Assembly (NCBI RefSeq): GCF_030657435.1
Contig: NZ_JAUTWS010000022.1
Coordinates: 41,818-105,817, forward strand
Reading direction: 5' to 3'
Length of the DNA stretch: 64,000 nt
Source of the DNA: Paracraurococcus lichenis
GTDB lineage: Bacteria > Pseudomonadota > Alphaproteobacteria > Acetobacterales > Acetobacteraceae
In this document: positions 18,101 through 25,793 of the stretch, piece by piece
Position numbering within the stretch: the stretch's first letter is position 1
Layout: each line of letters begins with the position of its first letter
Translations under genes and position numbers: made by a program
The notes under the pieces: generated by a model
The model's database searches: none
The model's input: only the letters and a program-made list of their open reading frames with translations
Told to the model about the DNA's origin: nothing

Positions 18101-18337
18101 CATGTAGATCATGTTCTCGACGCCGTTGACGGCGCTTTCGATGATCTGCCCGACGGTCGATTCCACCACCGCGGCCGAGGCGCCGGGATAGGTCGCCTGC
18201 ACCGAGACCTGCGGCGGCACGATGTCCGGGAACTGCGCGACCGGGATGCGCAGCAGGGCGAGGGCGCCGGCAAGCGTGGTGACGATCGCGATGACGATCG
18301 CCAGCCGCGGCCGGTCGACGAAGACGCCGGAGATCAC
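15140..18337 (-). CDS. RND multidrug efflux pump, inner-membrane transporter (HAE1, AcrB/MexB type)
   Basis: 1065 aa, the usual AcrB length, starting at a GTG 4 bp after the adaptor stop. TM1 is followed by the large periplasmic porter loops. The TM4 proton-relay segment reads GIVVDDAIVVVENVERVM, with the two essential Asp. A second half repeats the layout and includes GLVVLIALAAKNGILIIEFAKD. It exports hydrophobic compounds using the proton gradient together with the periplasmic adaptor encoded upstream. No outer-membrane channel gene is adjacent, so a TolC/OprM-type partner must come from elsewhere. Substrate range unknown. Confidence 0.95.
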   Translation of the reverse strand: MISGVFVDRPRLAIVIAIVTTLAGALALLRIPVAQFPDIVPPQVSVQATYPGASAAVVESTVGQIIESAVNGVENMIYMRSNSANDGSYQLSVSFALGTNGDINTVNVNNRIQANIARLPQEVQRAGLIVRKQSSSVLQFIALTSTNPDHNPVFLSNYATINMIDRMARVPGVGQVNLFGRLDYSMRVWYEIDRLTNLNLTPQDLITAIQSQNVQAAVGRIGAQPIPDTQQFQINIQTLGRLVTPEQFGNIVIRANPDGSVLRIRDVARVELGAQSMDTVSRLNGQPAVTMGVYLSPGANAVTVANAMRRTLDELGTRFPEGLKAQVLYDSTSFVVDTIQEVIKTLLEAFVLVVIVVYLFLGSLRATLIPTIAVPVSLIGSFAVLLAIGYSANTISLLGMVLAIGIVVDDAIVVVENVERVMEEHPDWTPNQAVKQAMNEITAPIIAITLVLLSVFVPIAFIPGLSGVLFRQFAVTISAAMVISAMNALTLSPALCVLFLRHTGPKRGPIKYVLRGIDKVRDGYAAVVRRLVRVAVISLAVTAGLAFAIFTIGSKTPQGFLPQEDQGTFFVQVQLPQAASLSRTRAAVEQVEGILKQIPAVENVLAIVGFSLIDQGAQSNSAFMVARLKSFDQRTNPADSVFASIGRVFRAGAGVRTANVVAFNLPPIIGLGTGGGFEYQLQDLQGRDPAELGSAMLGLVVAANQDPRLQQVFSTFSATNPSIFLDVDRDKAQALGVPISAIFQSLQASLGGYYVNDLNLFGRTWQVNIQAEAQDRDDISDIWRIRVRSSSGVMVPLRALADIRIVVGPQTISRYNNYRSVLINGSPKAGVSSGDALAAMEQLSARVLPAGYSFEWTGTAYQEKLAAGQTIYVVALAVLFAYLFLVALYESWTIPIPVLMSVVVGGLGSFLAIVIAGLSLDVYAQIGLVVLIALAAKNGILIIEFAKDARERGMSIRDAAIEGSRLRFRAVMMTSIAFCLGLLPLVTATGAAMLSRRAVGTPVFGGMLAASLVGIFMIPMLYVTFQWTREKVKSWFGVRPVEPPSRGPGQSPHPAPDQRVSEMAK

Positions 18338-18341
18338 CGCG

Positions 18342-19562
18342 TCAGCCCTGCCGGCCGCCGGCGGGGGTGCCGCCGCCGGGTCCGCCGGACGGGGCGGCCG
18401 GGGCGCCGGGCGGCCGGCTGCCGGGCGGCGGCGCGCCGGCCGGGGCGGCGTTCACCTCCTGGCCCGGGCGGACGCGCTGCAGCCCCTCGGCGATCACCGT
18501 CTCGCCGCCCTGCAGGCCGTTCTCGATCACCACCTGGTCGCGGATGGTCTGGCCGAGGCCGACCGGGCGGCGCTGCGCCTTCTTGTCGGCATCCACCACC
18601 AGCACGTAGTTGCCGCCCTGGTCCTGCAGCACCGCGGCGCGCGGGATGACGATGGCGGGCACCGGCTCGGCGCCCTCGACGAAGACGGAGACGAACTGGC
18701 CGTCGATCAGTTCCCGGTCGCCGGCGCCGCCGCTCATCGCTTCCCGCAGCCGCGGGTTCGGTATTAGGGCGCGGATCAGCAGGCTGTCGGTGTTGCGGTC
18801 GACCTGGGTGTCGATGAACTCGATGCGTCCCTTCTGCGGATAGATGCGCCCGTCGATGGTGCGGATGCGGACCACCACGGCATTGACGCCGCCGCGCGGC
18901 TCGTAGCGGTTGCGCAGCTCCACCGCCGTCCGGGAGCTGATGGTGAAGACCACGCGCATCGGGTCCTGGCTGACGATGATGGCCAGCGGGTCGGTCAATG
19001 TGGGGGAGACGACGTTGCCCGGCGTATAGGTGGCGCGGCCGATCTTGCCGTCGATGGGCGAGATGATGTCGGTATAGCCGAGGTTGATCTCGGCTGTGCG
19101 GACCTGCGCCTGGGCGCCGAGGACCTGGGCATTGGCCGTCCGCTCCTGCGCCTGCGCATTGTCGAGGTTGACCTGCGGGCCGTAGCCAGTCTGCCGCAGT
19201 TCCCGCGCGCGCTGCAGGGCGATGCGGGCATTCTCGAGCGTCGCCTGGGCGGAGGCGGCCGAGGCCTGCGCCTGCTCGAGCGCCGCCTCGAAGGGCGGCT
19301 TCTCGATGCGGAACAACACGTCGCCGGCCTTGACCTCCTGGCCCTCGGTGAAGGCGCGTTCCTGCAGGAAGCCGGTGACGCGGGCGCGGATCTCGACGCG
19401 GTTCACCGCCTCGATCCGGCCGGTGAACTCGGCGCTCTCGGTGACCGGCTTCTTCTCGGCAGTGACGACGCCGACGGCGGGCGGCCCCTGCGGCCCGAAC
19501 TGCGCCAGCGCCGGCGCCTGCGCAAGCAGGAGGAGAAGCAAGGCGAGGGGGAGACGACGCAT
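18342..19562 (-). CDS. RND efflux periplasmic adaptor subunit (membrane fusion protein)
   Basis: 406 aa from the ATG at 19562, chosen because it gives a clean signal peptide (MRRLPLALLLLLLAQAPALA). Barrel-sandwich and hairpin segments follow: GRIEAVNRVEIRARVTGFLQ, then a coiled-coil stretch with GAQAQVRTAEINLGYTDI, and SPIDGKIGR, all typical of AcrA/MexA. The C-terminus is Gly/Pro-rich. It bridges the pump to an outer-membrane channel. First gene of the two-gene efflux operon; no regulator gene lies beside it. Confidence 0.95.
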   Translation of the reverse strand: MRRLPLALLLLLLAQAPALAQFGPQGPPAVGVVTAEKKPVTESAEFTGRIEAVNRVEIRARVTGFLQERAFTEGQEVKAGDVLFRIEKPPFEAALEQAQASAASAQATLENARIALQRARELRQTGYGPQVNLDNAQAQERTANAQVLGAQAQVRTAEINLGYTDIISPIDGKIGRATYTPGNVVSPTLTDPLAIIVSQDPMRVVFTISSRTAVELRNRYEPRGGVNAVVVRIRTIDGRIYPQKGRIEFIDTQVDRNTDSLLIRALIPNPRLREAMSGGAGDRELIDGQFVSVFVEGAEPVPAIVIPRAAVLQDQGGNYVLVVDADKKAQRRPVGLGQTIRDQVVIENGLQGGETVIAEGLQRVRPGQEVNAAPAGAPPPGSRPPGAPAAPSGGPGGGTPAGGRQG

Positions 19563-19686
19563 GCAGGAAGTCCGGCTCTGGGCAGGGGATACTGCACCAG
19601 CGAAGTACGGTTTGGCAGTTGGCCGGGTGGCGGGCAAGGCTGGCGTGGGAGGATGACAATCCCGCCATCGCCGGCCTGGCCAAGGA

Positions 19687-21138
19687 TCACCCCGATCCGG
19701 CCGCCGTCGCCGGTGCCGCGACGGGCGCGGGCGGCGGGATCAGCAGCAGCGCCGCTATCGCGGCGAGGCCGGCGCAGGCCGCGCCCAGCAGGGCGGCGAG
19801 GCGGAAGCCGGCGATGAACTCCGCCGGCCCCGGTAATGCCAGCACCGCCCCGAGCAGCGCGGTCGCCACCAGCCCGCCGAGCCGCGCCACGGCGCTGTTG
19901 AAGCCGGAGGCAGCGCCGGTATGGCCGGCATCGACCGAGGCCATGACGGTGGTGGTCAGCGGCGCCGCCGAGAGCGCCATGCCGATCCCGACGAGCGCAG
20001 TCGCGGGCATCAGCCCCGTCCAGACCGCGATGCCCTCCCCGTCGAGCCGGGCATAGAGGGCGAGGCCCGCCGCCGTCACGGCGGCGCCGGCCGCGAGCGG
20101 CAGCCGCCCGCCATGCCGCGCCGTCAGCCGCCCCATCAGCGGCGAGCCGAGCCCGATCAGCAGCGGCAGCGGCAGCAGCGCCGCGCCGGCGGCGAGGGCC
20201 GACCAGCCCTCGATGCGGATCAGCAGATAGGGCAGCAGCACGATCAGGCCGCCGAGCGCGCCGTAGAGCAGGAAGGTGAGCAGCGTCAGGCCGAGGAAGG
20301 GCCGCGAGGCGAACATCGCCATCGGCAGCAGCGCGCGCGGGCCGCGCCGCCGCTCGAGCCAGAGGAAGCCGGCCAGCAGCGCCGCGCCCATGAGCGTGGC
20401 GGGCAGGACGAGGCCGCCGGCGCCGCGCCCCGCCGCCTCGGTCAGCGCCCAGGTGAGCAGGGCGAGGGCGAGGGTCGCCAGCGCCGCCCCCGCCCAGTCC
20501 AGCCGGGCGGCGGCCCTGCCATGGCTCTCCCGCACATGCGCATGCGCCAGCCAGGCAGCCGCGGCGGCGATTGGCAGGTTGATCAGGAAGATCGCGCGCC
20601 AACCCACGGTCTCCACCAGCCACCCGCCCGCGAGCGGCCCGATCGCGCCGGCCAGCGCGCCGACCGCCGCCCAGGTGCCGATGGCGCGGCCGCGCGCCTC
20701 GCCCTGGAAGGTGGCGCCGAGGATGGCGAGGCTGTTCGGCATCAGCAGGGCGGCGCCGACCCCCTGCATCGCCCGGCCGGCCAGCAGCCAGGCGATGGAG
20801 GGCGCGGCGGCGCAGGCGGCGGAGGCCAGGCCGAAGAGCCCGAGGCCGAGCAGGAAGAGCCGGCGCCGGCCGAAATGGTCGCCCGCGCCGCCGCCCAGCA
20901 AGATCAGCGCGCCGAGCGGCAGGAGATAGGCATTGATCGTCCAGGCCAGGGCGGCGGCATCGGCGCCGAGGTCCCGCTGCAGCGCCGGCAGCGCGACATT
21001 GACCACCGAGCCGTCGATGAAGGCGAGGCTGGAGCCGAGGATGCAGGCGGCGAGCGTCCAGCGGCAGGCGGGGTTGCGCGCCGGCGGGCGGGCGGCCGCC
21101 ACGGCGGCGTCGCAGGGCGTGGCGAGGGCGCCGGTCAC
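19687..21138 (-). CDS. MFS drug exporter, DHA2 (EmrB/QacA) type with 14 helices
   Basis: 483 aa. LGSSLAFIDGSVVNVALPAL is the DHA2 motif in TM1, followed by GGAGDHFGRRRLFLLG (motif A) and LAILGATFQGEARGRAIGTW (motif C region). About 14 hydrophobic stretches are visible. It likely expels hydrophobic or cationic compounds by proton antiport. It lies 124 bp beyond the efflux adaptor on the same strand, so this block concentrates export functions; co-transcription is possible but not shown. Confidence 0.9.
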   Translation of the reverse strand: MTGALATPCDAAVAAARPPARNPACRWTLAACILGSSLAFIDGSVVNVALPALQRDLGADAAALAWTINAYLLPLGALILLGGGAGDHFGRRRLFLLGLGLFGLASAACAAAPSIAWLLAGRAMQGVGAALLMPNSLAILGATFQGEARGRAIGTWAAVGALAGAIGPLAGGWLVETVGWRAIFLINLPIAAAAAWLAHAHVRESHGRAAARLDWAGAALATLALALLTWALTEAAGRGAGGLVLPATLMGAALLAGFLWLERRRGPRALLPMAMFASRPFLGLTLLTFLLYGALGGLIVLLPYLLIRIEGWSALAAGAALLPLPLLIGLGSPLMGRLTARHGGRLPLAAGAAVTAAGLALYARLDGEGIAVWTGLMPATALVGIGMALSAAPLTTTVMASVDAGHTGAASGFNSAVARLGGLVATALLGAVLALPGPAEFIAGFRLAALLGAACAGLAAIAALLLIPPPAPVAAPATAAGSG

Positions 21139-21261
21139 GCGGCGCGGCCCGGCGGGGAGATCGGCGGCATCGGCATGGCGGCGAGGATTGCCGCTGGCCT
21201 CGGCGCCGACAATGCGCTGCCGCTGGCCGCATGGCCGGGCGCCGCGCTTTTCACGGCATGG

Positions 21262-22494
21262 TCATGGCAGCGAAGGGCGGCCCGGCCGCCGCAGCCAGAG
21301 ATAGGCGAGGCTGCACACCACCAGCGCCACCGCGAAGGTCGAGAGCGCCGCGCCCGTGCCGCCCCAGGCCGCGGCGAAGCCCGAGACCGCCTGCAGCACC
21401 GCCGCGCCGCCGAAGAAGGCGATGTTGTTGGCCGAGAGCGCCCGGCCTGTCTGCTCCGGCGGCACCGCCGCGCGGACCTGGGCGAAGACCAGGATCTGGA
21501 AGGAGATGACGAGGCCGATCGCCACCATGACCGCGGCATCGAAGGAGGCCGGCAGCACCTCCTGGCCGAGCGCGCGGGACAGCCAGCCGCCCGGCCCGCC
21601 CGCCGGCAGCAGCAGCACCAGCGCCGCCACCGTCAGGTGGCTGCCCGCCAGCAGCGCGACCGGCCGGCCGACGAGGCGCTGCACCACGCCCGCGATCGCC
21701 GGGCCGGCGACCAGCGCGACCGCGACCAGCAGCAGCACATTGCCGGCCTCGACCCGCGTCAGCCCCTTGGCCTGCATCAGCCAGGGCCCACCCCAGAGGC
21801 CGCGCACGCCCAGCACCACGGCGAAGCTGGCGAAGCCGATGGTCATCGGCGCGCGCAGCCGTGGCGAGACGGCGATCGCCAGGATATCCCGCGTGTCCTG
21901 CCAGAGCGAGCGGCGGCCGGCCTGCGCCGGCGGCGTCCGCTGCACCGTCGCGGCGACCGCGACGAAGGCCAGCGCCGCCAGCGCGCCGGAGGCCCAGAAG
22001 CCGGCGCGCCAGCCCTGCCGCTCCACCAGCAGCGCCAGCGGCGAGGCGCTGAGCAGCATGCCGCAATTGCCGAAGGCCTGGATGATGCCGGACCAGAGGG
22101 CGAAGCGATGGCCGTCCATGGCGCGCGCGGCATAGGTCATCGGGCACATCAGCGCGCCGGCGCAGCCCATGCCGAGGACGCATTGCGCCAGCAGCATGGT
22201 GCCCGGCCCGGGCGCGAGGGCGGCGAGCGCGCTGCCCGCCATGCCGATCCCGAGCAGCACCAGCGCCGTCCGCCGCACGCCCCAGCGGTCGAGGCCGATG
22301 CCGACCGGGACCATGGCGAGGGCGAAGGTGGCGGGGAAGGCGCCGGTCAGCGCCGCCAGCCCCTCCGGCGTCAGGCCGAGGTCGCGCGAGAGAACGTCGG
22401 CCGCGATGGCCGGCAGGGTGCGGACGGCATTCGAGAAGACATGGCCAAGGGTGAGCGCCAGGATCGGCAGCTCGGGGCCGGAGAGGCGACGCAC
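21262..22494 (-). CDS. MFS transporter, 12 helices, substrate unknown
   Basis: 410 aa from a GTG at 22494 preceded by a GGGGGAA ribosome site. The frame is open to 22620, but that upstream part runs through G-rich hairpins and reads like non-coding sequence. Visible motifs include VPVGIGLDRWGVRRTALVL (motif A) and LGMGCAGALMCPMTYAAR. No close subfamily recognised; it resembles generic solute carriers in the CynX/NarK-like range. It is 123 bp upstream of the DHA2 exporter on the same strand. Confidence 0.85.
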   Translation of the reverse strand: MRRLSGPELPILALTLGHVFSNAVRTLPAIAADVLSRDLGLTPEGLAALTGAFPATFALAMVPVGIGLDRWGVRRTALVLLGIGMAGSALAALAPGPGTMLLAQCVLGMGCAGALMCPMTYAARAMDGHRFALWSGIIQAFGNCGMLLSASPLALLVERQGWRAGFWASGALAALAFVAVAATVQRTPPAQAGRRSLWQDTRDILAIAVSPRLRAPMTIGFASFAVVLGVRGLWGGPWLMQAKGLTRVEAGNVLLLVAVALVAGPAIAGVVQRLVGRPVALLAGSHLTVAALVLLLPAGGPGGWLSRALGQEVLPASFDAAVMVAIGLVISFQILVFAQVRAAVPPEQTGRALSANNIAFFGGAAVLQAVSGFAAAWGGTGAALSTFAVALVVCSLAYLWLRRPGRPSLP

Positions 22495-22539
22495 GTTTCC
22501 CCCGTATTTTGCTTGTGGCCCGGGGGGAAGGGAGAGAAC

Positions 22540-22638
22540 GTTCGGCGCAGTGCGCCGAACCCCCCGTACCCCCCAACCCACCTTTTTCTCTGAGTCCGCT
22601 GTTGCAGCCTGCAGACTCACGGAAAAAGGTAGGGTGGG
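22540..22638. repeat. Nested inverted repeats upstream of the MFS gene
   Basis: A perfect 10-bp palindrome with a single central base (22540-22560, GTTCGGCGCA-G-TGCGCCGAAC) is followed by a longer imperfect inverted repeat: 22577-22596 (CCCACCTTTTTCTCTGAGTC) pairs with 22614-22638. The elements fill most of the 183-bp gap between the flavoprotein gene end and the MFS start. The right arm overlaps the terminator T-tract. Confidence 0.7.
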
Positions 22639-22667
22639 CGTGGGAGGGGAGTTCCCTCCCCTCCCAC
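22618..22667 (-). terminator. Intrinsic terminator of the amidinotransferase/flavoprotein operon
   Basis: On the minus strand a perfect 12-bp stem (GTGGGAGGGGAG/CTCCCCTCCCAC, 4-nt loop, 22640-22667) is followed by GCCCACCCTACC and TTTTTCC. It begins 11 bp after the flavoprotein stop codon. Same displaced-T design as 15082-15121 and 58975-59015. Confidence 0.7.
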
Positions 22668-22677
22668 TCTTCCTGTC

Positions 22678-24072
22678 TCAGTTCCGGAACAGCTTCCCCG
22701 GATTGAGGATCCCCTTCGGATCGAGGCTCGCCTTGATCCCCCGCATGACGGCCAACGCCTCGACGCCGTGCTCGGCCTCGAGGAATTCCCGCTTGCCGAT
22801 GCCGACGCCATGCTCGCCCGAGCAGGTGCCGCCGAGCGAGAGGCCGCGCGCCACGATCCTGCGGTCGAGCTCCCAGGCGCGGTCGAGCGCCGTCGGGTCG
22901 TTCGGGTCGAAGAGGATGATCTGGTGGAAATTGCCGTCGCCAACATGGCCGACGATGCAGGTGGTGAAGCCCGCCGCGATCGCATCCTGCTTGGCGCCGA
23001 CGATGGCATCGGCCAGCTTCGAGATCGGCACGCAGACATCCGTCGTGATGCCGCGATAGCCGGGGATCAGGTTGATGCCGGCCCAATAGGCGTCGTGCCG
23101 CGCCTGCCAGAGCTTCGTGCGCGTCTCGGTATCGGTCGCCCAGCGGAAGTTGTCGCCGCCGTAATCGGCGGTGATCGCCTGCACAGCCTCCGCCTGCTCC
23201 TGCACCGCGGCCGGGGTGCCGTGGAATTCGAGGAAGAGCGTCGGCGTCGCGCGCAGGCCCTCGAGCTTGCTGTACCTGATGCAGGCCTCCATCTGGTCCG
23301 CATCGATCAGCTCGATCCGCGCCACGGGGATGCCGGACTGCATGGTGACGATCACCGAGTTCACCGCCGATTCCAGGTCGGCAAACTGGCAGACCGCCGA
23401 GGACATCGCCTCCGGGATGCCGTGCAGGCGGAGCCGCACCTTGGTGATGATGCCGAGCGTGCCTTCCGAGCCGATGAAGAGCCGCGTCAGGTCGTAGCCA
23501 TTGGCGCCCTTGCGGGCGCGGCCGCCGGTCTGGATGACGCGGCCATCGGCGAGCACCACCTCCAGCCCCAGGACGTTCTCCCGGATGGTGCCGTAGCGGA
23601 CCGCATTGGTGCCGGAGGCGCGCGTCGCGCACATGCCGCCGATGGTGCAGACGCTCCCGGGGTCGACCGGGAAGAACATGCCCTGGTCGCGGAGGTAGTC
23701 GTTGAGCTGCTGGCGGGTCACGCCGGGCTCGATCAGGCAGTCCATGTCCTCGGCATTGACCTCCAGCACCGCGGTCATGCGGGAGAGGTCCACCGAGATG
23801 CCGCGCCGCACCGGGTTCACATGCCCTTCCAGCGAGGTGCCGGCGCCGAAGGCGACGACCGGCACCTCGTGCCGGTGGCAGAGCGCGAGCAGGCGGCTGA
23901 CCTCCTCGGTGCTCTCGACGAAGGCGACGGCGTCCGGCAGGGTCGGCGGGGTCTGGTCCTCGCCGCGGCTGTGCTGCTCGCGGATCGCCTGGGCGGTCGA
24001 GAGGCGGTCGCCGAGGAACTCCCGCGCGGCGGCGATGACGGCGTCCACCGGACGCGAGGCGATCGTGTTCAT
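22678..24072 (-). CDS. FAD-linked oxidase, D-lactate dehydrogenase (cytochrome)/GlcD type
   Basis: 464 aa from the ATG at 24072. The PCMH FAD-binding half carries PVVAFGAGTSLEGHVNPV, EPGVTRQQLNDYL and CATRASGTNAVRYGTIREN. The C-terminal FAD-oxidase half has CIVGHVGDGNFHQIILFD, with metal-binding His, and GTCSGEHGVGIGKREFLEAE. These are the marks of flavoprotein dehydrogenases acting on D-2-hydroxy acids (D-lactate, glycolate, 2-hydroxyglutarate). Electrons would pass to a quinone or cytochrome. Its start overlaps the stop of the upstream amidinotransferase-fold gene (ATGA), an unexpected pairing. Confidence 0.9.
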   Translation of the reverse strand: MNTIASRPVDAVIAAAREFLGDRLSTAQAIREQHSRGEDQTPPTLPDAVAFVESTEEVSRLLALCHRHEVPVVAFGAGTSLEGHVNPVRRGISVDLSRMTAVLEVNAEDMDCLIEPGVTRQQLNDYLRDQGMFFPVDPGSVCTIGGMCATRASGTNAVRYGTIRENVLGLEVVLADGRVIQTGGRARKGANGYDLTRLFIGSEGTLGIITKVRLRLHGIPEAMSSAVCQFADLESAVNSVIVTMQSGIPVARIELIDADQMEACIRYSKLEGLRATPTLFLEFHGTPAAVQEQAEAVQAITADYGGDNFRWATDTETRTKLWQARHDAYWAGINLIPGYRGITTDVCVPISKLADAIVGAKQDAIAAGFTTCIVGHVGDGNFHQIILFDPNDPTALDRAWELDRRIVARGLSLGGTCSGEHGVGIGKREFLEAEHGVEALAVMRGIKASLDPKGILNPGKLFRN

Positions 24073-24938
24073 GGCGTGTCCTCGTCCCGCGCCAGCGGGC
24101 ATGTCAAGCAATGCGGTCCGCCGCCGCCGGCGGTGAAGAGCGAGAGGGCGGGGTCGAGCACCGCCAGCCCCTCCGCCCGCAGCGCGGCGTTGAGGTCGCG
24201 GCTCTCGGCCGCCGATATAACCTGTTCCGCGCCGAGGGCCAGGATGTTGCAGCCGAGCCGCATGGCGTCGCGGTAGGGCACGGGGATGCAGCGGATGCCG
24301 TGCCCCTGCAGCCAGGCGACGAAGCCCGGGTCCAGCACGTCGAGGCAGGCGACGGCGAGGCCGGGCGCGGCCAGGCAGAAGATCACGTCGAGATGCAGGA
24401 AATGCTCGTCGAAGGGCTCGACGCGCACCTCCCAGCCCTCCGCCCGCAGCCAGCCGGCAAGCTGCTCCGCGCCCTCCAGGTCGGTCCGCCCGCCGCTTGC
24501 GCCGATCACGGCGAGGCCGGGGCGGAGGATCTGGATGTCGCCTCCCTCCAGCGTCCCGGCCGACGACCTGCGCCAGAAGCGCGAGCCCTGCGCCTCGTGC
24601 CAGTCGATGAGATGGGCGTATTCGCCGCGCCGCTGCGGCCGCTCGAGCTGGCAGAGCACCGGGCCGCGATGCGTCACCACCACGCTGTCGCGGGTATAGG
24701 CCATGTAGGGCAGGTGCGGCTGGGGCGGCAGGTGGTGGACCCGGGCGCCGCCCTGCTCCAGCGCCGCCACCAGCTCCCGGTGCTGCGCCTGCAGGCCCTG
24801 CAGGTCGGGCTGCCCGCCCGAAGCCAGGGTCCGCCGGGCGATCGCGTTGGTCGGGATCCAGCGGTAGTGGTCGGGCGCGCAGACCAGCACCTCGGTCAGG
24901 CGTCCGGTCTCGGAGGCGACGGTGAAGGGCGGCGGCAT
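24069..24938 (-). CDS. Amidinotransferase-fold hydrolase (arginine deiminase/DDAH-like)
   Basis: 289 aa from the ATG at 24938; a longer open frame upstream runs into the IS5 remnant and is rejected. The pentein fold is clear: MAYTRDSVVVTHRG (substrate-binding Asp), LEGGDIQ, HFLHLDVIF with the catalytic His, and the C-terminal RLGCNILALG with the nucleophilic Cys. Members release ammonia, citrulline or methylamine from guanidino compounds such as arginine or dimethylarginine. It is coupled by ATGA overlap to a D-2-hydroxyacid dehydrogenase. The real substrate is unknown. Confidence 0.82.
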   Translation of the reverse strand: MPPPFTVASETGRLTEVLVCAPDHYRWIPTNAIARRTLASGGQPDLQGLQAQHRELVAALEQGGARVHHLPPQPHLPYMAYTRDSVVVTHRGPVLCQLERPQRRGEYAHLIDWHEAQGSRFWRRSSAGTLEGGDIQILRPGLAVIGASGGRTDLEGAEQLAGWLRAEGWEVRVEPFDEHFLHLDVIFCLAAPGLAVACLDVLDPGFVAWLQGHGIRCIPVPYRDAMRLGCNILALGAEQVISAAESRDLNAALRAEGLAVLDPALSLFTAGGGGPHCLTCPLARDEDTP

Positions 24939-25018
24939 GCGGCCAAGGTGCGCCCCGTGAGGCCCGGCGTCCAGCGGTGGGGCGGCGGGCTTGTTCCGGG
25001 CTTGGACTCGATCCGGGC

Positions 25019-25186
25019 TCATCTGCTGTTCTGGCAAAGTCTTCGGAGCACGAGGCGGGCCGAAGCCCAACGCAGGACGCAGAGGCCTGACCGGTCGAGG
25101 CACTCCCGATCACTGGCCAAGCGACGGCAGCGGTTCGGCCGGATGCTGGTCCGTTCGACAGCCCAGCGCTTCACCACTGCTCAGGC
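25019..25186 (-). pseudogene. IS5 family transposase, C-terminal remnant
   Basis: A minus-strand reading gives VVKRWAVERTSIRPNRCRRL, then SDRECLDRSGLC and LRWASARLVLRRLCQNS before a TGA at 25019. This is the conserved end of IS5-group DDE transposases, with the catalytic Glu in VERT. A stop codon lies immediately upstream in the same frame, so only the tail survives. Confidence 0.78.
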
Positions 25187-25739
25187 CGTCAAATACATGG
25201 CTGGCGACCATGGCGGATGCGGAAGATCGTTCTGGGCACAAGTGCCTCCATGTGCCCGGCTTGGGCGACGTCACCTCCTTGATGGCCTCCGCAGCAGGGA
25301 TCCGACGCGGGATATCTGCGCCAGCGGCCGAACCAGCCGAGCAATCTCTCGGCCCCCAGTACCGGGGCTGCACGACCAAGCCGGTGGCGCCTGCGGGGCG
25401 GCGAACGATGATCGGCAGCAGGTCCGCCGGATAGCAGCCGAGCCAGGCCGCACGCCCGCAACGCCGGGCGCCGCGGCAATGCCCTCCACGGCGCTCTCGT
25501 CGCAGCCCTGGTCGTGCGACGTGCCCCCGTCACCCCGGATCCCGTCAAGAACCGGTTCGATTATCAGCGGACGAGCGCTCATATCGCTGCCGTGCTCGAT
25601 CAATTGGCCGGCGGCCATATCAGCAGTCGCATCGACTGATTACTGCTCCGGAACTCCAGACCACGCCGTCGGGCCGCACAGATTGTCTGTCACCCACTCG
25701 ATTTCCGGCTTCCGTCCGACTCTTGGAAATCGATGCGGA

Positions 25740-25766
25740 TTGACACGATATGTTGGAACGTAATAT
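25740..25766 (+). promoter_or_regulatory. Possible promoter of the HAD gene
   Basis: TTGACA (25740-25745) and TAATAT (25761-25766) resemble -35 and -10 boxes in an AT-rich stretch just before the HAD gene. The 15-bp spacer is shorter than the usual 17, so this is tentative. Confidence 0.3.
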
Positions 25767-25793
25767 CAACTAAGGAAAGAAATTGGTGGTAGA

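Larger units (their letters stand above)
24939..25793. other. Non-coding stretch with decayed insertion sequences
   Basis: 855 bp without an intact gene. It contains an IS5 transposase tail (separate entry). A second minus-strand fragment near 25290-25370 (ERLLGWFGRWRR in one frame) resembles another IS5-group transposase end. A plus-strand open stretch ending at 25640 (DYQRTSAHIAAVLDQL) looks protein-like but matches no family I know. The last 100 bp is AT-rich and probably holds the promoter of the following gene. Confidence 0.5.

Noticed and set aside
15092..18649. 1185-residue plus-strand open frame
   Set aside because: Antisense shadow of the RND pump, whose motifs on the minus strand are unmistakable.
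19921..22593. 890-residue plus-strand open frame
   Set aside because: Shadow of the two MFS genes with low-complexity Arg/Gln/Gly content.
25271..25618. Minus-strand 115-residue frame
   Set aside because: No coherent domain; lies in a region of decayed transposases with frame switches.
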